Origin: Alteromonas aestuariivivens | GTDB lineage: Bacteria; Pseudomonadota; Gammaproteobacteria; Enterobacterales; Alteromonadaceae | Direction: 5' to 3' | Assembly: GCF_003367475.1 (NCBI RefSeq) | Contig: NZ_QRHA01000002.1 | Coordinates: 309,540 to 373,539, forward strand | Length of the DNA: 64,000 bases | Shown: piece after piece, positions 7,703 through 15,353 of the stretch | Layout: every line of letters begins with the position of its first letter | Position numbering within the stretch: position 1 is the stretch's first letter | Made by a program: the position numbers and the translations under genes | Notes under the pieces: generated by a model | The model's input: the letters and a program-made list of their open reading frames with translations, nothing else | What the model was told of the DNA's origin: nothing | Databases searched by the model: none

Positions 7703-9901
7703 TCAGTTTGAGTGATTGTGTATAGCAGAAATAATCCCGAATGTTATTTTTTCTCCATCTTTTTCTGTATGTGTGAAGTTTTTAATTCTTAGCGATATTG
7801 GTGTGGGCAGAGAAACAGAGTTTACTGATTGATATATCTTTTCTGAGAAATCCATGTTGACCAAGTTTGGATCATGAAATTCAGTGGTAATGCTGGCGTC
7901 ATTTTTAGCTTTGTTTAATTTTAGATTAAAAATGTAGTTGTTGATAAATTTTGATTCGGAATATTTTACGTGGTCATAAATACCGTAGCCAACAAGGGTG
8001 TTCGATTTTTTTGTGATGATGATGTTGTTCATTGCATTAAGCCAAAAAGTGCGGTCTCCGTTGAACGCCGAAGCTGATATGCCATTGCGCGCAACTGTAA
8101 TAAGGTTCCCAAACAGGTTAACCTGCCCGATGGGCCCCGCTGCCAGCCCACCGGCCTTAATTGCACTCCATTGTCTGCCGGTTTCGTCGCCCAGATTATG
8201 TATGTAATTGTTAAAAACATAACTTGGGCCCAACCGGTTGGGCGCCACACTGATGCCGGAGTACACGTAGGAAATATCATTGTTATAGACCAAAACATTA
8301 CTTTGGCCACCATCAATTTCTATCCCGTCGTCATTACTGTAGCGAAGCACGTTGTTGTAGATTGCAGAATCCCGAATGAAGCCCCCCAGAAAACGCCCGT
8401 TTGAACGCCCTTCAATCACATCATTGAAGCGGTGTTTGGCGGAACCTTCAAACACATTGTTACGCAATACAATCTGACCTTTGAATTTCGGGTCCGGATG
8501 ATTGGCATGGGCAAAAAATGCCGTTGCGCCTTTGGGGTGGCCGTAGCCCCAGTGATTGGCTTTGGGAACCGGGCTGTGCACATGGCAGTTTTCAACCACA
8601 ACGGCGCCGGATTCCCTGAAATAGAGACCTGCATCGTAATCAATGGGAGCAGCATTTTTGAACTCGTAAGACCTGCCTTCCTTCATCACAGTGGCGGTCC
8701 GGCCCCACTTTGCGATGTCACAGCCATTCAGCCAGATATGGTGGGCCCGGTAGCTGCGGATACCGTGCCTCCGGCCTCCTCGCAGGATGGTTATATTTTC
8801 CAGGTAAATATAATTCCTGTTGCCAATGTGCAGGCCGTACTCAAATTCATTGCCAGCCACTATGGGGGTTTGATCATCACCCACCACCCTGGCCCAGGCT
8901 CCGGGTTTGCCTTCAATTCCAAGTGCATCCAAATCGAGCATGCCGCCCTTATAGATATCCTTCAGGTAGTAGACCTTGTTAGGGTCGATGGGTGGTTTGT
9001 CGGGCCAGGTTGTGAATGGGTAGGTTTTCTGTTGGTAGATTTTGCCATCAAGTAACAAAGTTACCCGTAGCTTGTATATAGTACCTGCGGTGAGAAATAC
9101 AATGGAGCCTGTATGCACTCCCCGTGACGGCTCGTAAAACAGGTCATGTCCGTCCTGCCAGTGTTGCGCACCATCGGCTTTAAACTGTATCTGTGCAATC
9201 GCGCTTGCGGGTTGGTTGAAAATTGTAACGCTGGCAGATTCGATGAGTGGCTGAATAAAAGCATCCGATTCAGAGGTTGCAGGTGAAGGAAATGCACGTG
9301 AAGGATCCAGGTACATGCTGGCCGCCAGATTTTCCATCCGCTTTGGCAGCAGCTTTTTTGCAAGTGCCGCATTATGCATGACATCGTAGCGTTCAATCGG
9401 AAACAGGCTGTAGGCGCTGCGCAGATATTTCATGGCATGTGCTGGATCATCGCTGAATTTCTGCTCAAGCGCGGTCGCGAGAGGTTGACTTTCGAGCATG
9501 GAAATCAGCAGGCGTGCGGCAAATTCATAGAGCGCAGGAGGAAGCTTTTGCGGCCGTGTTTTATAGTAGGGGCGCTGCAGGGTGTTGCTAATCAGCGAGT
9601 GCATATCGGAAACTGAAACCGTTACCTTTTTCCTTGCTTCAGCCAGTATCTGGTCACCCGGTTGAACGTACGCCCTGTGCCCATCGTAAAGCGACGTAAC
9701 CAGAGCTGGTTTTGGGCTTCTGGTGTCAGTGGCTTGGTCGCACCAGGCTTTGGCCAGTGGCATTAAAAGCAGGCATATACAGGTGGCAAGCGGCCAGAAG
9801 TAGCGCCAGCACAATGAGAACAGGTGGCGGAAAACGCCTCTGCTGAAATCTGTAACCGATGCTGAACTGCGCTGGGCGGCCGTGCCCGGGATCCTTGTCA
9901 C
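7703..9901 (-). CDS. Exported right-handed parallel beta-helix protein
   Basis: 732 residues. An N-terminal membrane/signal segment (about residues 34-55, ending near AKAWC) is followed by a roughly 250-residue mixed region and then a long parallel beta-helix of Asn-rich rungs (for example VLVYNNDISYVYSGISV). The fold is shared by polysaccharide lyases, epimerases and some hydrolases. At the edge of an exopolysaccharide locus it may trim or remodel the polymer outside the cytoplasm. I see no confident lyase family signature, so the activity is open. The GTG start at 9901 is the only one that retains the signal segment but has no good ribosome site. Transcribed leftward from the 10 kb gap. Confidence 0.75.
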   Translation of the reverse strand: MTRIPGTAAQRSSASVTDFSRGVFRHLFSLCWRYFWPLATCICLLLMPLAKAWCDQATDTRSPKPALVTSLYDGHRAYVQPGDQILAEARKKVTVSVSDMHSLISNTLQRPYYKTRPQKLPPALYEFAARLLISMLESQPLATALEQKFSDDPAHAMKYLRSAYSLFPIERYDVMHNAALAKKLLPKRMENLAASMYLDPSRAFPSPATSESDAFIQPLIESASVTIFNQPASAIAQIQFKADGAQHWQDGHDLFYEPSRGVHTGSIVFLTAGTIYKLRVTLLLDGKIYQQKTYPFTTWPDKPPIDPNKVYYLKDIYKGGMLDLDALGIEGKPGAWARVVGDDQTPIVAGNEFEYGLHIGNRNYIYLENITILRGGRRHGIRSYRAHHIWLNGCDIAKWGRTATVMKEGRSYEFKNAAPIDYDAGLYFRESGAVVVENCHVHSPVPKANHWGYGHPKGATAFFAHANHPDPKFKGQIVLRNNVFEGSAKHRFNDVIEGRSNGRFLGGFIRDSAIYNNVLRYSNDDGIEIDGGQSNVLVYNNDISYVYSGISVAPNRLGPSYVFNNYIHNLGDETGRQWSAIKAGGLAAGPIGQVNLFGNLITVARNGISASAFNGDRTFWLNAMNNIIITKKSNTLVGYGIYDHVKYSESKFINNYIFNLKLNKAKNDASITTEFHDPNLVNMDFSEKIYQSVNSVSLPTPISLRIKNFTHTEKDGEKITFGIISAIHNHSN

Positions 9902-10081
9902 AAGTTATCTGAGCCCTGAAAAGGTTAAACGACTTGGTACCAATGCAATCCCGGTGAACGCAGCGCCGAATGCAGATCCGGCTCTACAGGGTTGCCTGTT
10001 GAATGCCAATGACGAGTGTGGTGGTTAAGAACGGGTTCCTGAACAAGTTTAGTTCAAGAAATCGATGTCTGTGATACGGTT

Positions 10082-10094
10082 AACGGTTACCGTT
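10082..10094. promoter_or_regulatory. Possible operator: AACGGT-T-ACCGTT inverted repeat
   Basis: A perfect 13-base inverted repeat with a single central T lies in the short gap between the beta-helix gene (start 9901) and the phosphatase-like gene (end 10109). It is about 190 bases upstream of the beta-helix start and could bind a dimeric regulator. No promoter hexamers are clear next to it, so this is a weak call. Confidence 0.25.
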
Positions 10095-10108
10095 GAGATC
10101 AAGGGGCC

Positions 10109-10567
10109 TTAAATACTTTGCCCGAGTGCGGCTGCCCAGGCCAGTTCTTTGCGGGGAACACTGTTGGCTGGTCGGGCGGCAATACTGTGAAGCAGGCAAT
10201 ACGCACTTGCCGAGGGAACACCACAGTAATGACAAAGCGCGTAGAACAGCAACTGGCTGCGTAACCGGGTGTTGTCGCAATGCAGGTAAATAGCCGCACC
10301 TTCCGCCAGCGACTGGCGCAGTTCAACCACGTATTGCTGCAGGTGCATTAATTCACCTTCGCTGGCACTGCCCGTGTGTGCATACGAAACCCACAACCAT
10401 TCTGCGTTTGCCTGCGCTGCCAGCTGACGAATTTCAGAGGCCTGTTCGTGTTCGCCCAGCACGGTAGCAATGTGGCTGATTCCGTTTTGGGAGAACCAGG
10501 AAACGTCAACATCAAAGGGCGGGGGGCCCAGACAAATGCGCCCGCCGCCAAGTGAGATCCAGTTCAT
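10109..10567 (-). CDS. Small protein-tyrosine/dual-specificity phosphatase-like protein
   Basis: The likely 152-residue product starts at ATG 10567; a longer upstream reading would overlap the hemolysin III gene. Residues 96-104 read HCDNTRLRS, which fits the HCx5RS active-site loop of cysteine-based phosphatases: Cys97 the nucleophile, Arg103 the phosphate-binding residue. The usual central Gly is Thr. The N-terminal strand layout (WISLGGGRICLGPPP, then a helix and IATVLGEHEQ) resembles KAP/MKP-like bacterial phosphatases. It lies 62 bases downstream of the hemolysin III gene on the same strand and may be co-transcribed. The start is uncertain (an in-frame GTG is just upstream) and activity is untested. 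Confidence 0.6.
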   Translation of the reverse strand: MNWISLGGGRICLGPPPFDVDVSWFSQNGISHIATVLGEHEQASEIRQLAAQANAEWLWVSYAHTGSASEGELMHLQQYVVELRQSLAEGAAIYLHCDNTRLRSQLLFYALCHYCGVPSASAYCLLHSIAARPANSVPRKELAWAAALGQSI

Positions 10568-10629
10568 GGCCGGCACTGACGGATGGTTGGGGGCGTTGGA
10601 ATGGTCTGACAAAACATGCTCTCTGGGTT

Positions 10630-11265
10630 TTAAACCACGTAATAGTAAATCGAAAAATAGTGACAACAGCACCCGCCGATTACAAACAGGTGCCAGATGG
10701 CATGAGTGTATTTTACCTTTTTCGATACGTAGAAAAACACCCCAATACTGAAACACACACCGCCAGCCACAATCAGCCATAAGCCGGTACCGGGCAGTGC
10801 CAGATACAGGGGATAAATAAGCCCCAGGGCAATCCAGCCCATCAGCAGGTAGGTGGCTACGGAAACTTTGGGGAATTCATGCCGGGCAACCAGTTTGAAA
10901 ATGACTCCGCCCAGTGCCAGTGCCCAAATCACCGCAGTCATGGTGATCCCGAGCCAGCCTCCAATGCTGACCAGCAGCAATGGTGTATAAGTACCGGCAA
11001 TAAGCAGATAAATGGCACTGTGGTCAAACAGTTTAAGAACCCCTTTGGCGCGGTTGTGATGGATGGCGTGATACAGGGTTGAACTGAGAAACATCAGGAT
11101 CAGGGTCGAACCGTAAACTGCCGCAGCGGTGATGGCGAGCACGTCTTCAGCCCGCAGTAACATAAATACCAGGCCGGCAATGGCGGCGATACAGCCCAGG
11201 CCGTGGGTAACGCTGTTAAGGCATTCTTCTGTGCCTGAATATGCCCGAACGGGAATGGAAGTCAT
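10630..11265 (-). CDS. Hemolysin III family membrane protein (PAQR superfamily)
   Basis: 211 residues with seven predicted membrane helices, the normal size for the family. SVTHGLG near residue 19, SSTLYHAIHH near residue 62 and the C-terminal HAIWHLFVIGG supply the conserved Ser, Asp and His residues of the metal-binding site in HlyIII/PAQR proteins. Start ATG 11265 follows a strong GGAGGA. The family sits in the inner membrane; E. coli homologues affect membrane energetics, and the exact reaction is not settled. The gene reads leftward towards the phosphatase-like gene. Confidence 0.9.
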   Translation of the reverse strand: MTSIPVRAYSGTEECLNSVTHGLGCIAAIAGLVFMLLRAEDVLAITAAAVYGSTLILMFLSSTLYHAIHHNRAKGVLKLFDHSAIYLLIAGTYTPLLLVSIGGWLGITMTAVIWALALGGVIFKLVARHEFPKVSVATYLLMGWIALGLIYPLYLALPGTGLWLIVAGGVCFSIGVFFYVSKKVKYTHAIWHLFVIGGCCCHYFSIYYYVV

Positions 11266-11385
11266 AGGTCCTCCGATATACTTACAGGCTCAAATTGTAT
11301 GGCTTCAGCTTACACTTGTACACCAAAATAAACACACGCAGGAAGAGGGTGGCGTATGGCCGGTTAGCTGCTGCTCAGACCGATA

Positions 11386-11850
11386 TTATGAGCCTGAAGG
11401 AGATTGACGGGCGCACAGTATCTCCTGCAGATTATCCGAGAGTTTGTCGATCAGGGTGTATAACTGCTTTATTTCCTCGCTATTCAACTTTTCAAACTGA
11501 CAGCGCATTTGTTGTGGAATATCGGCAGCCTGCTCGCGGGCCTCTGCACCCGCTTCACTCAGGTATACGTAGCGGCTGCGTTTATCCTTTTTGCCCTCAA
11601 TGACAGATATCAAGCCCTTGGCCTGCAATTTTTTCAGGATAAGACTCATGGCCCCACCGTCAATGTGAGTGCGTTTAAGCAGTTCATTAATGGCTATTCC
11701 GTCCTGCTCCCACAGCGCCATCATAACAACGTATTGCGGGTAGGTGATGCCCAATTGACTGAGCAGCGGCCGATAGGCCCGGGAAAAGGCATTGGATACG
11801 GTATAAAAACGGTGGCAAAGCTGATTTTGTAGTTTGAGATTGTCGTTCAT
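11386..11850 (-). CDS. ohrR: OhrR, MarR-family organic peroxide sensor
   Basis: About 154 residues from ATG 11850. The N-terminal LQNQLCHRFYTVSNAF places Cys12 where OhrR has its peroxide-reacting cysteine, and YRPLLSQLGITYPQYVVMM is the family's second landmark. The winged helix-turn-helix follows (LLKRTHIDGGAMSLILKKL). Known OhrR proteins repress ohr until organic hydroperoxides oxidise the cysteine. It is divergent from ohr, with two palindromes between them. A longer reading from ATG 11892 would begin inside one palindrome and adds a tail absent from the family, so I prefer 11850. Confidence 0.9.
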   Translation of the reverse strand: MNDNLKLQNQLCHRFYTVSNAFSRAYRPLLSQLGITYPQYVVMMALWEQDGIAINELLKRTHIDGGAMSLILKKLQAKGLISVIEGKKDKRSRYVYLSEAGAEAREQAADIPQQMRCQFEKLNSEEIKQLYTLIDKLSDNLQEILCARQSPSGS

Positions 11851-11881
11851 GCTTCGGGTTCCGGGAAATGCGCTATTTAAT

Positions 11882-11893
11882 TTTGCATGCAAA
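11882..11893. promoter_or_regulatory. OhrR operator candidate, ohrR side
   Basis: Perfect 12-base palindrome TTTGCATGCAAA, 5 bases upstream of the -35 box of ohr and 31 bases upstream of the ohrR start. An almost identical palindrome lies 48 bases away, centre to centre. I infer that it is one of two OhrR dimer sites. Confidence 0.6.
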
Positions 11894-11897
11894 TTAC

Positions 11898-11926
11898 TTG
11901 ATTCTCAAGAACTGGTGTCGTATATT
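11898..11926 (+). promoter_or_regulatory. Promoter of ohr
   Basis: TTGATT (11898-11903), a 17-base spacer and TATATT (11921-11926) make a near-consensus sigma-70 promoter for ohr. It sits exactly between the two palindromes, so a repressor on either would block RNA polymerase. Confidence 0.65.
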
Positions 11927-11928
11927 TG

Positions 11929-11942
11929 TTTTGCATGCAAAA
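11929..11942. promoter_or_regulatory. OhrR operator candidate, ohr side
   Basis: Perfect 14-base palindrome TTTTGCATGCAAAA starting 2 bases after the ohr -10 box, so it would cover the transcription start. It shares its core with the palindrome at 11882. Confidence 0.62.
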
Positions 11943-11973
11943 TACAATTTGATTTATTTTAACAGGAGGCATT

Positions 11974-12402
11974 ATGCATACACTTCAGGAAATCATTTAT
12001 ACGGGCACCGCTACGGCCACTGGCGGTAGGGAAGGAATTGCTGAATCCAGCGACGGAAAACTGAAGGTTACCCTGTCTACGCCCAAAGAACTGGGCGGCG
12101 CAGGCGGTGAGGGCACCAACCCTGAGCAGATGTTTGCAGCGGGTTACTCGGCTTGCTTTATTGGCGCGCTTAAACATGTTGCTGCTGCCGAGAAAATAAA
12201 ATTGGGTGCTGACATCAAGGTTACGGGTGCCGTTTCCATCGGGCCAATCAGCAGTGGTTTTTGTATTGCGGTAAAGCTGACCGTGGATTTGGGCGAACTG
12301 GATAGACCCACCGCTGAGTCACTGGTGGCCAAAGCCCATCAGGTGTGCCCGTATTCCAATGCCACCCGTGGAAACATTGAAGTCGACATTACGCTGGCGT
12401 AG
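11974..12402 (+). CDS. ohr: Ohr organic hydroperoxide resistance protein
   Basis: 142 residues, the standard length of Ohr within the OsmC/Ohr superfamily. The two redox cysteines are Cys61 (in GYSACFIGA) and Cys125 (in HQVCPYSNATRGN). The enzyme is a cytoplasmic lipoyl-dependent peroxidase that reduces organic and lipid hydroperoxides to alcohols through a Cys-Cys disulfide. ATG 11974 has a strong CAGGAGG 5 bases upstream. Expression is likely induced by peroxide through the divergent ohrR and its two palindromes. Confidence 0.96.
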   Translation: MHTLQEIIYTGTATATGGREGIAESSDGKLKVTLSTPKELGGAGGEGTNPEQMFAAGYSACFIGALKHVAAAEKIKLGADIKVTGAVSIGPISSGFCIAVKLTVDLGELDRPTAESLVAKAHQVCPYSNATRGNIEVDITLA

Positions 12403-12425
12403 TAAGGGCCTGCCAACCCCTTACT
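12401..12425 (+). terminator. Weak hairpin after ohr
   Basis: AGTAAGGG pairs with CCCTTACT across a 9-base loop, overlapping the ohr stop. There is no T-run, so termination strength is doubtful. Confidence 0.3.
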
Positions 12426-12525
12426 GCCACAGGGGTTCTATACCTGGGTATCAATCCGGCTCACCGCGTTTTCGCTGTAACGTGGTACAAAAGGGTATAC
12501 AGATCTGGTAATTGGGCGAGTGTTG

Positions 12526-13488
12526 ATGCGATTGAAACGGTTACTCCTTGGAGCCCTGAGCCTGGCAAGTGCTGCACAGGCAGAGTGGTTTATCGATGAT
12601 GCGGCCATAATGGGCACCAACATCGAAGTTCAGGTGTGGGCGGATTCCGCCCGGCAGGGGCAGCAGGCCATCGATACGGTATTTGCCGAAATGGAGCGGG
12701 TGAATCAGCTGATGAGCCCGTACATTGATTCCAGTGAACTCAGCCGGGTCAACCGCCTTGCAGCAAACGAGGACGTTGTGGTGAGTGAAGAGATGTTCAA
12801 TCTTATCCGCTACGCCAACAAAATCAGCCAGCAAACCGGTGGGGCATTTGATATTACCTTCGCCAGCGTGGGCTTTCTGTACAATTATCGCGCAGCCCAG
12901 AGGCCGGACGAGCAAACCATTAATGCCAATCTGGACGCCATCAATTACCGTCATCTAGAGCTGGACGAGCACAACAGCAGCATTCGTTTCAGGCATCCGA
13001 ACGTTAAAATTGATTTGGGCGGCATTGCCAAAGGTCACGCCGTTGACAAGGCGGTGGATCAACTCATCACCATGGGCATTGAGCACGCCATGGTAACTGC
13101 CGGTGGTGATACCCGATTATTGGGTGACCGCCTGGGGCGCCCCTGGATGGTGGGAATACGCGACCCCCGTAACCCGGACCGGCAAGCTGTTATGCTGCCG
13201 CTCTCCGACATTGCCATTTCGACATCCGGCGACTACGAGCGCTATTTCGAGGAAGAAGGTCAGCGATATCACCACATAATTTCGCCCAAAACCGGTAAGT
13301 CGACCTATGAAGTGCAATCGGTCTCGATTTTGGGGCCCAGCAGCACAACCAACGACGCATTGTCGACCTCGGTATTTGTACTTGGTGTTCAGGCTGGCAT
13401 TGATTTGATCAACCAGATCCCGGAAGTGGAAGCAATCATTCTGGATGATCACCGCCGCATGCATTTTTCCAGTGGCTTGACACAATAA
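12526..13488 (+). CDS. apbE: ApbE, FAD:protein FMN transferase
   Basis: About 320 residues with an N-terminal signal peptide ending at AQA-EW. ApbE landmarks appear in order: IMGTNIEV, GGAFDITFASVG, VKIDLGGIAKGHAVD, VTAGGDTRLLG, STSGDYERYF, HHIISPKTG and TNDALSTSVFVLG; the last carries the catalytic/metal-binding Asp. The enzyme acts in the periplasm, moving FMN from FAD onto a Thr or Ser in a Dxx(S/T)GA(S/T) motif of target proteins. A matching motif occurs in the DUF3570 protein at 24125, about 11 kb away. ATG 12526 is preceded by in-frame TTG and GTG codons. There is no lipobox, unlike several ApbE proteins. Confidence 0.93.
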   Translation: MRLKRLLLGALSLASAAQAEWFIDDAAIMGTNIEVQVWADSARQGQQAIDTVFAEMERVNQLMSPYIDSSELSRVNRLAANEDVVVSEEMFNLIRYANKISQQTGGAFDITFASVGFLYNYRAAQRPDEQTINANLDAINYRHLELDEHNSSIRFRHPNVKIDLGGIAKGHAVDKAVDQLITMGIEHAMVTAGGDTRLLGDRLGRPWMVGIRDPRNPDRQAVMLPLSDIAISTSGDYERYFEEEGQRYHHIISPKTGKSTYEVQSVSILGPSSTTNDALSTSVFVLGVQAGIDLINQIPEVEAIILDDHRRMHFSSGLTQ

Positions 13489-13489
13489 C

Positions 13490-13695
13490 CTGAAAGCCCG
13501 CAGAGTGTTTAACGAGAGTCTGGCTATTCACATTGAACACTCTGCAGACTGGAGACAAACGTAGCGAGCGAAGAAAGTGCAAGGAAAAAGTCGCCGAAAA
13601 ACCGCAGTTTACAAATGGTAAATGAGGATTTTGAGAAGACTTTTAACGCCGCAATTTCGAGCGCAGTAGTTTGTTATCAGTCTGAAAGCCCGCAG
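13490..13695. repeat. Palindromic insertion element with 14-base target duplication
   Basis: CTGAAAGCCCGCAG occurs at 13490-13503 and again at 13682-13695. Between the copies lie 178 bases built as inverted repeats: a first hairpin (AGAGTGTTTA, 13502-13511, against TGAACACTCT, 13533-13542) and then two arms of roughly 60 bases that pair imperfectly around TTTACAAATGGTAAA (13608-13622). The second copy of the direct repeat belongs to a complete terminator hairpin; the first is only its left half. This reads as a small non-coding element inserted into the terminator after apbE. It resembles the intergenic repeats of some Alteromonadales, but this is memory only. No other copy is in the window. 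Confidence 0.6.
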
Positions 13696-13705
13696 GCGGG
13701 CTTTC
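13684..13705. terminator. Terminator between convergent apbE and DUF1501 genes
   Basis: GAAAGCCCGC and GCGGGCTTTC form a 10-base perfect stem with a two-base centre (AG), usable in both directions. It lies 16 bases beyond the end of the leftward DUF1501 gene. For apbE it is now separated from the gene by the inserted palindromic element. Confidence 0.6.
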
Positions 13706-13720
13706 CTTACTCTTTCCCAA

Positions 13721-15343
13721 TCAGACGAGTGAGCCGTTTACAATGGGCTCAAAGGCCGTCAGCGAGTCCATCAGTGCCGCATTGCCCAGCCCATGCTGAG
13801 GAAAGAATTCAGCAAAGCGGTGTTGTTCTCCGTGCAGGGCCAGGTAATTCAGGATAACGGTTTCTACCAGCAGGTTAACGTTATTCGCGGATGGCGCAGA
13901 GCCGGTCTCAACCGAACCGTCGCTGCGCATAAAGCCAATTTGTTGATGTATGGCCTGTTGCTCGGTGGTTGCGCCCATCAGTTGTGGCATGCCGGCAGGG
14001 TTGTAAACGAGGAAAAACGACGCTGACGTTGATGAGTTGTCGCCGGTCCAGACACCTTTGCCCCGCCCATTGACCGAATCGTCAATCATGCCGTTACTGG
14101 CAACCGAGCCGTCACTGCTCACATACAGCATCAGCGGAACACCTACGCGGGCGGCGTATTCCAGACATGCCCCCATGCAACGCCCTGCCCTTAGGTCGCG
14201 GATTTCGCCGCTCGCACGGCTGCCATCATGGTAGTCAAACCCGCCCATGGTAATGGTTCCGGCACCGGCAAAGCCGTTGATCACCAGTTTCATCACCGAG
14301 GCGGCTTTGCGGAATTCCCGGTCACTGTTGAACTCCTGTTCGGAGAATATGCCGTTACTGCCGACAATGTTGGCATCAAGATATGGGTCCAGTGTGCTTG
14401 GATCACCAAAGCGATCGGCAATGTCGGCACTTTTTACGTAGCCACAGCGTACCATGTCCTTGATGACATCATCGCGGCTGATACCGGTGTTGACCCTGCT
14501 GAGCTTCATATCGCTGATGCGCTGGATGGATTCCATTACCGACACCGAATCCTGCTGGCTCAACAGGCCAATCAGGTCGCCGGTATCGACCAGCCCGGTA
14601 ACGTCGGAAGGGCTGTCGATTTTGGTGGGCCGTACAGCGGGGTTTACCATGGTAAACGGTGCCATGGAGTTTCCGCCGGATTCGGTATTCTGCGAACCGA
14701 TCAGGGTTAGCAGGGAACCGTCCGCTCCCACCCGGTTAATACCATACATGGGGTTGTGCGGGTTGTTGCCGGTATCGTTTTCAGAACGGGCGGGCAACAC
14801 CGCGCCGTTGACGTTGGCACGGTTGGACACACTGAGTTTGTCCAAAATGCCACGCAAGAATGCGCTGTCACTGTGAAACGCCAGCCCCAGTTCCTGATTG
14901 ATAAAATCCGAAAGCCCACTGGCAGGGTTGGCTATGGCGGGTGTCATATCGCCTGGCAGGCCCAGGCGTGAGTAACCTGCCGTGGTCAGAAAGTCCAGTT
15001 GTCCGCCACGACCTCCGGTCAGTACATTGGAGCCGGCAATATTGGCACCACCGGCCAGATCAAAGGCGATAAAGGGGATCTTCCCGGCCCCCTGGGTGGC
15101 GATGCCGCACTGGGCCCGAAGTGCTTCCAGGTCCGACGACAGGCTGGCGTGGGCACGGCGTGGTGCGGCGAACAGGCTGAGCGCCGAGCCGCCCACCACA
15201 GTGGCAGCACCCGCAGCAAAGCCCTGGGCAATAAATTCCCGCCGGGTTACAGGTTTACCGTGATCCTGATGATACATAGGCGTATCTGCAGTAGCGGCCT
15301 GGGCAGTACGTTTTTTGAAATAGTGGGAAGTCAGTTTAGCCAT
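13721..15343 (-). CDS. Tat-exported DUF1501-type protein
   Basis: About 540 residues from ATG 15343, which has TAGGAG upstream and starts 10 bases after the previous stop. Residues 33-40 read TRREFIAQ, a twin-arginine signal, followed by an Ala/Gly-rich stretch and an Ala-rich cleavage site near AHA-SL. FIAFDLAGGANIAGSN is typical of the DUF1501 family, which is alkaline-phosphatase-fold-like and abundant in Planctomycetes. The protein would be folded, perhaps with a cofactor, before export. It ends a leftward three-gene unit with two cytochrome-motif proteins. Its reaction is not known to me. Confidence 0.75.
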   Translation of the reverse strand: MAKLTSHYFKKRTAQAATADTPMYHQDHGKPVTRREFIAQGFAAGAATVVGGSALSLFAAPRRAHASLSSDLEALRAQCGIATQGAGKIPFIAFDLAGGANIAGSNVLTGGRGGQLDFLTTAGYSRLGLPGDMTPAIANPASGLSDFINQELGLAFHSDSAFLRGILDKLSVSNRANVNGAVLPARSENDTGNNPHNPMYGINRVGADGSLLTLIGSQNTESGGNSMAPFTMVNPAVRPTKIDSPSDVTGLVDTGDLIGLLSQQDSVSVMESIQRISDMKLSRVNTGISRDDVIKDMVRCGYVKSADIADRFGDPSTLDPYLDANIVGSNGIFSEQEFNSDREFRKAASVMKLVINGFAGAGTITMGGFDYHDGSRASGEIRDLRAGRCMGACLEYAARVGVPLMLYVSSDGSVASNGMIDDSVNGRGKGVWTGDNSSTSASFFLVYNPAGMPQLMGATTEQQAIHQQIGFMRSDGSVETGSAPSANNVNLLVETVILNYLALHGEQHRFAEFFPQHGLGNAALMDSLTAFEPIVNGSLV

Positions 15344-15353
15344 CAGAACGCTC

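Noticed and set aside
9843..10028. Rightward open frame ending in a Cys/Gly sequence (PALQGCLLNANDECGG)
   Set aside because: No in-frame ATG with ribosome site, and its first third is antisense to the signal region of the beta-helix gene. The protein-like look could not be supported further.
14228..14710. Long rightward frames opposite the DUF1501, LamG and cytochrome-motif genes
   Set aside because: They are shadows of GC-rich coding sequence; the leftward frames have signal peptides, domains and ribosome sites.
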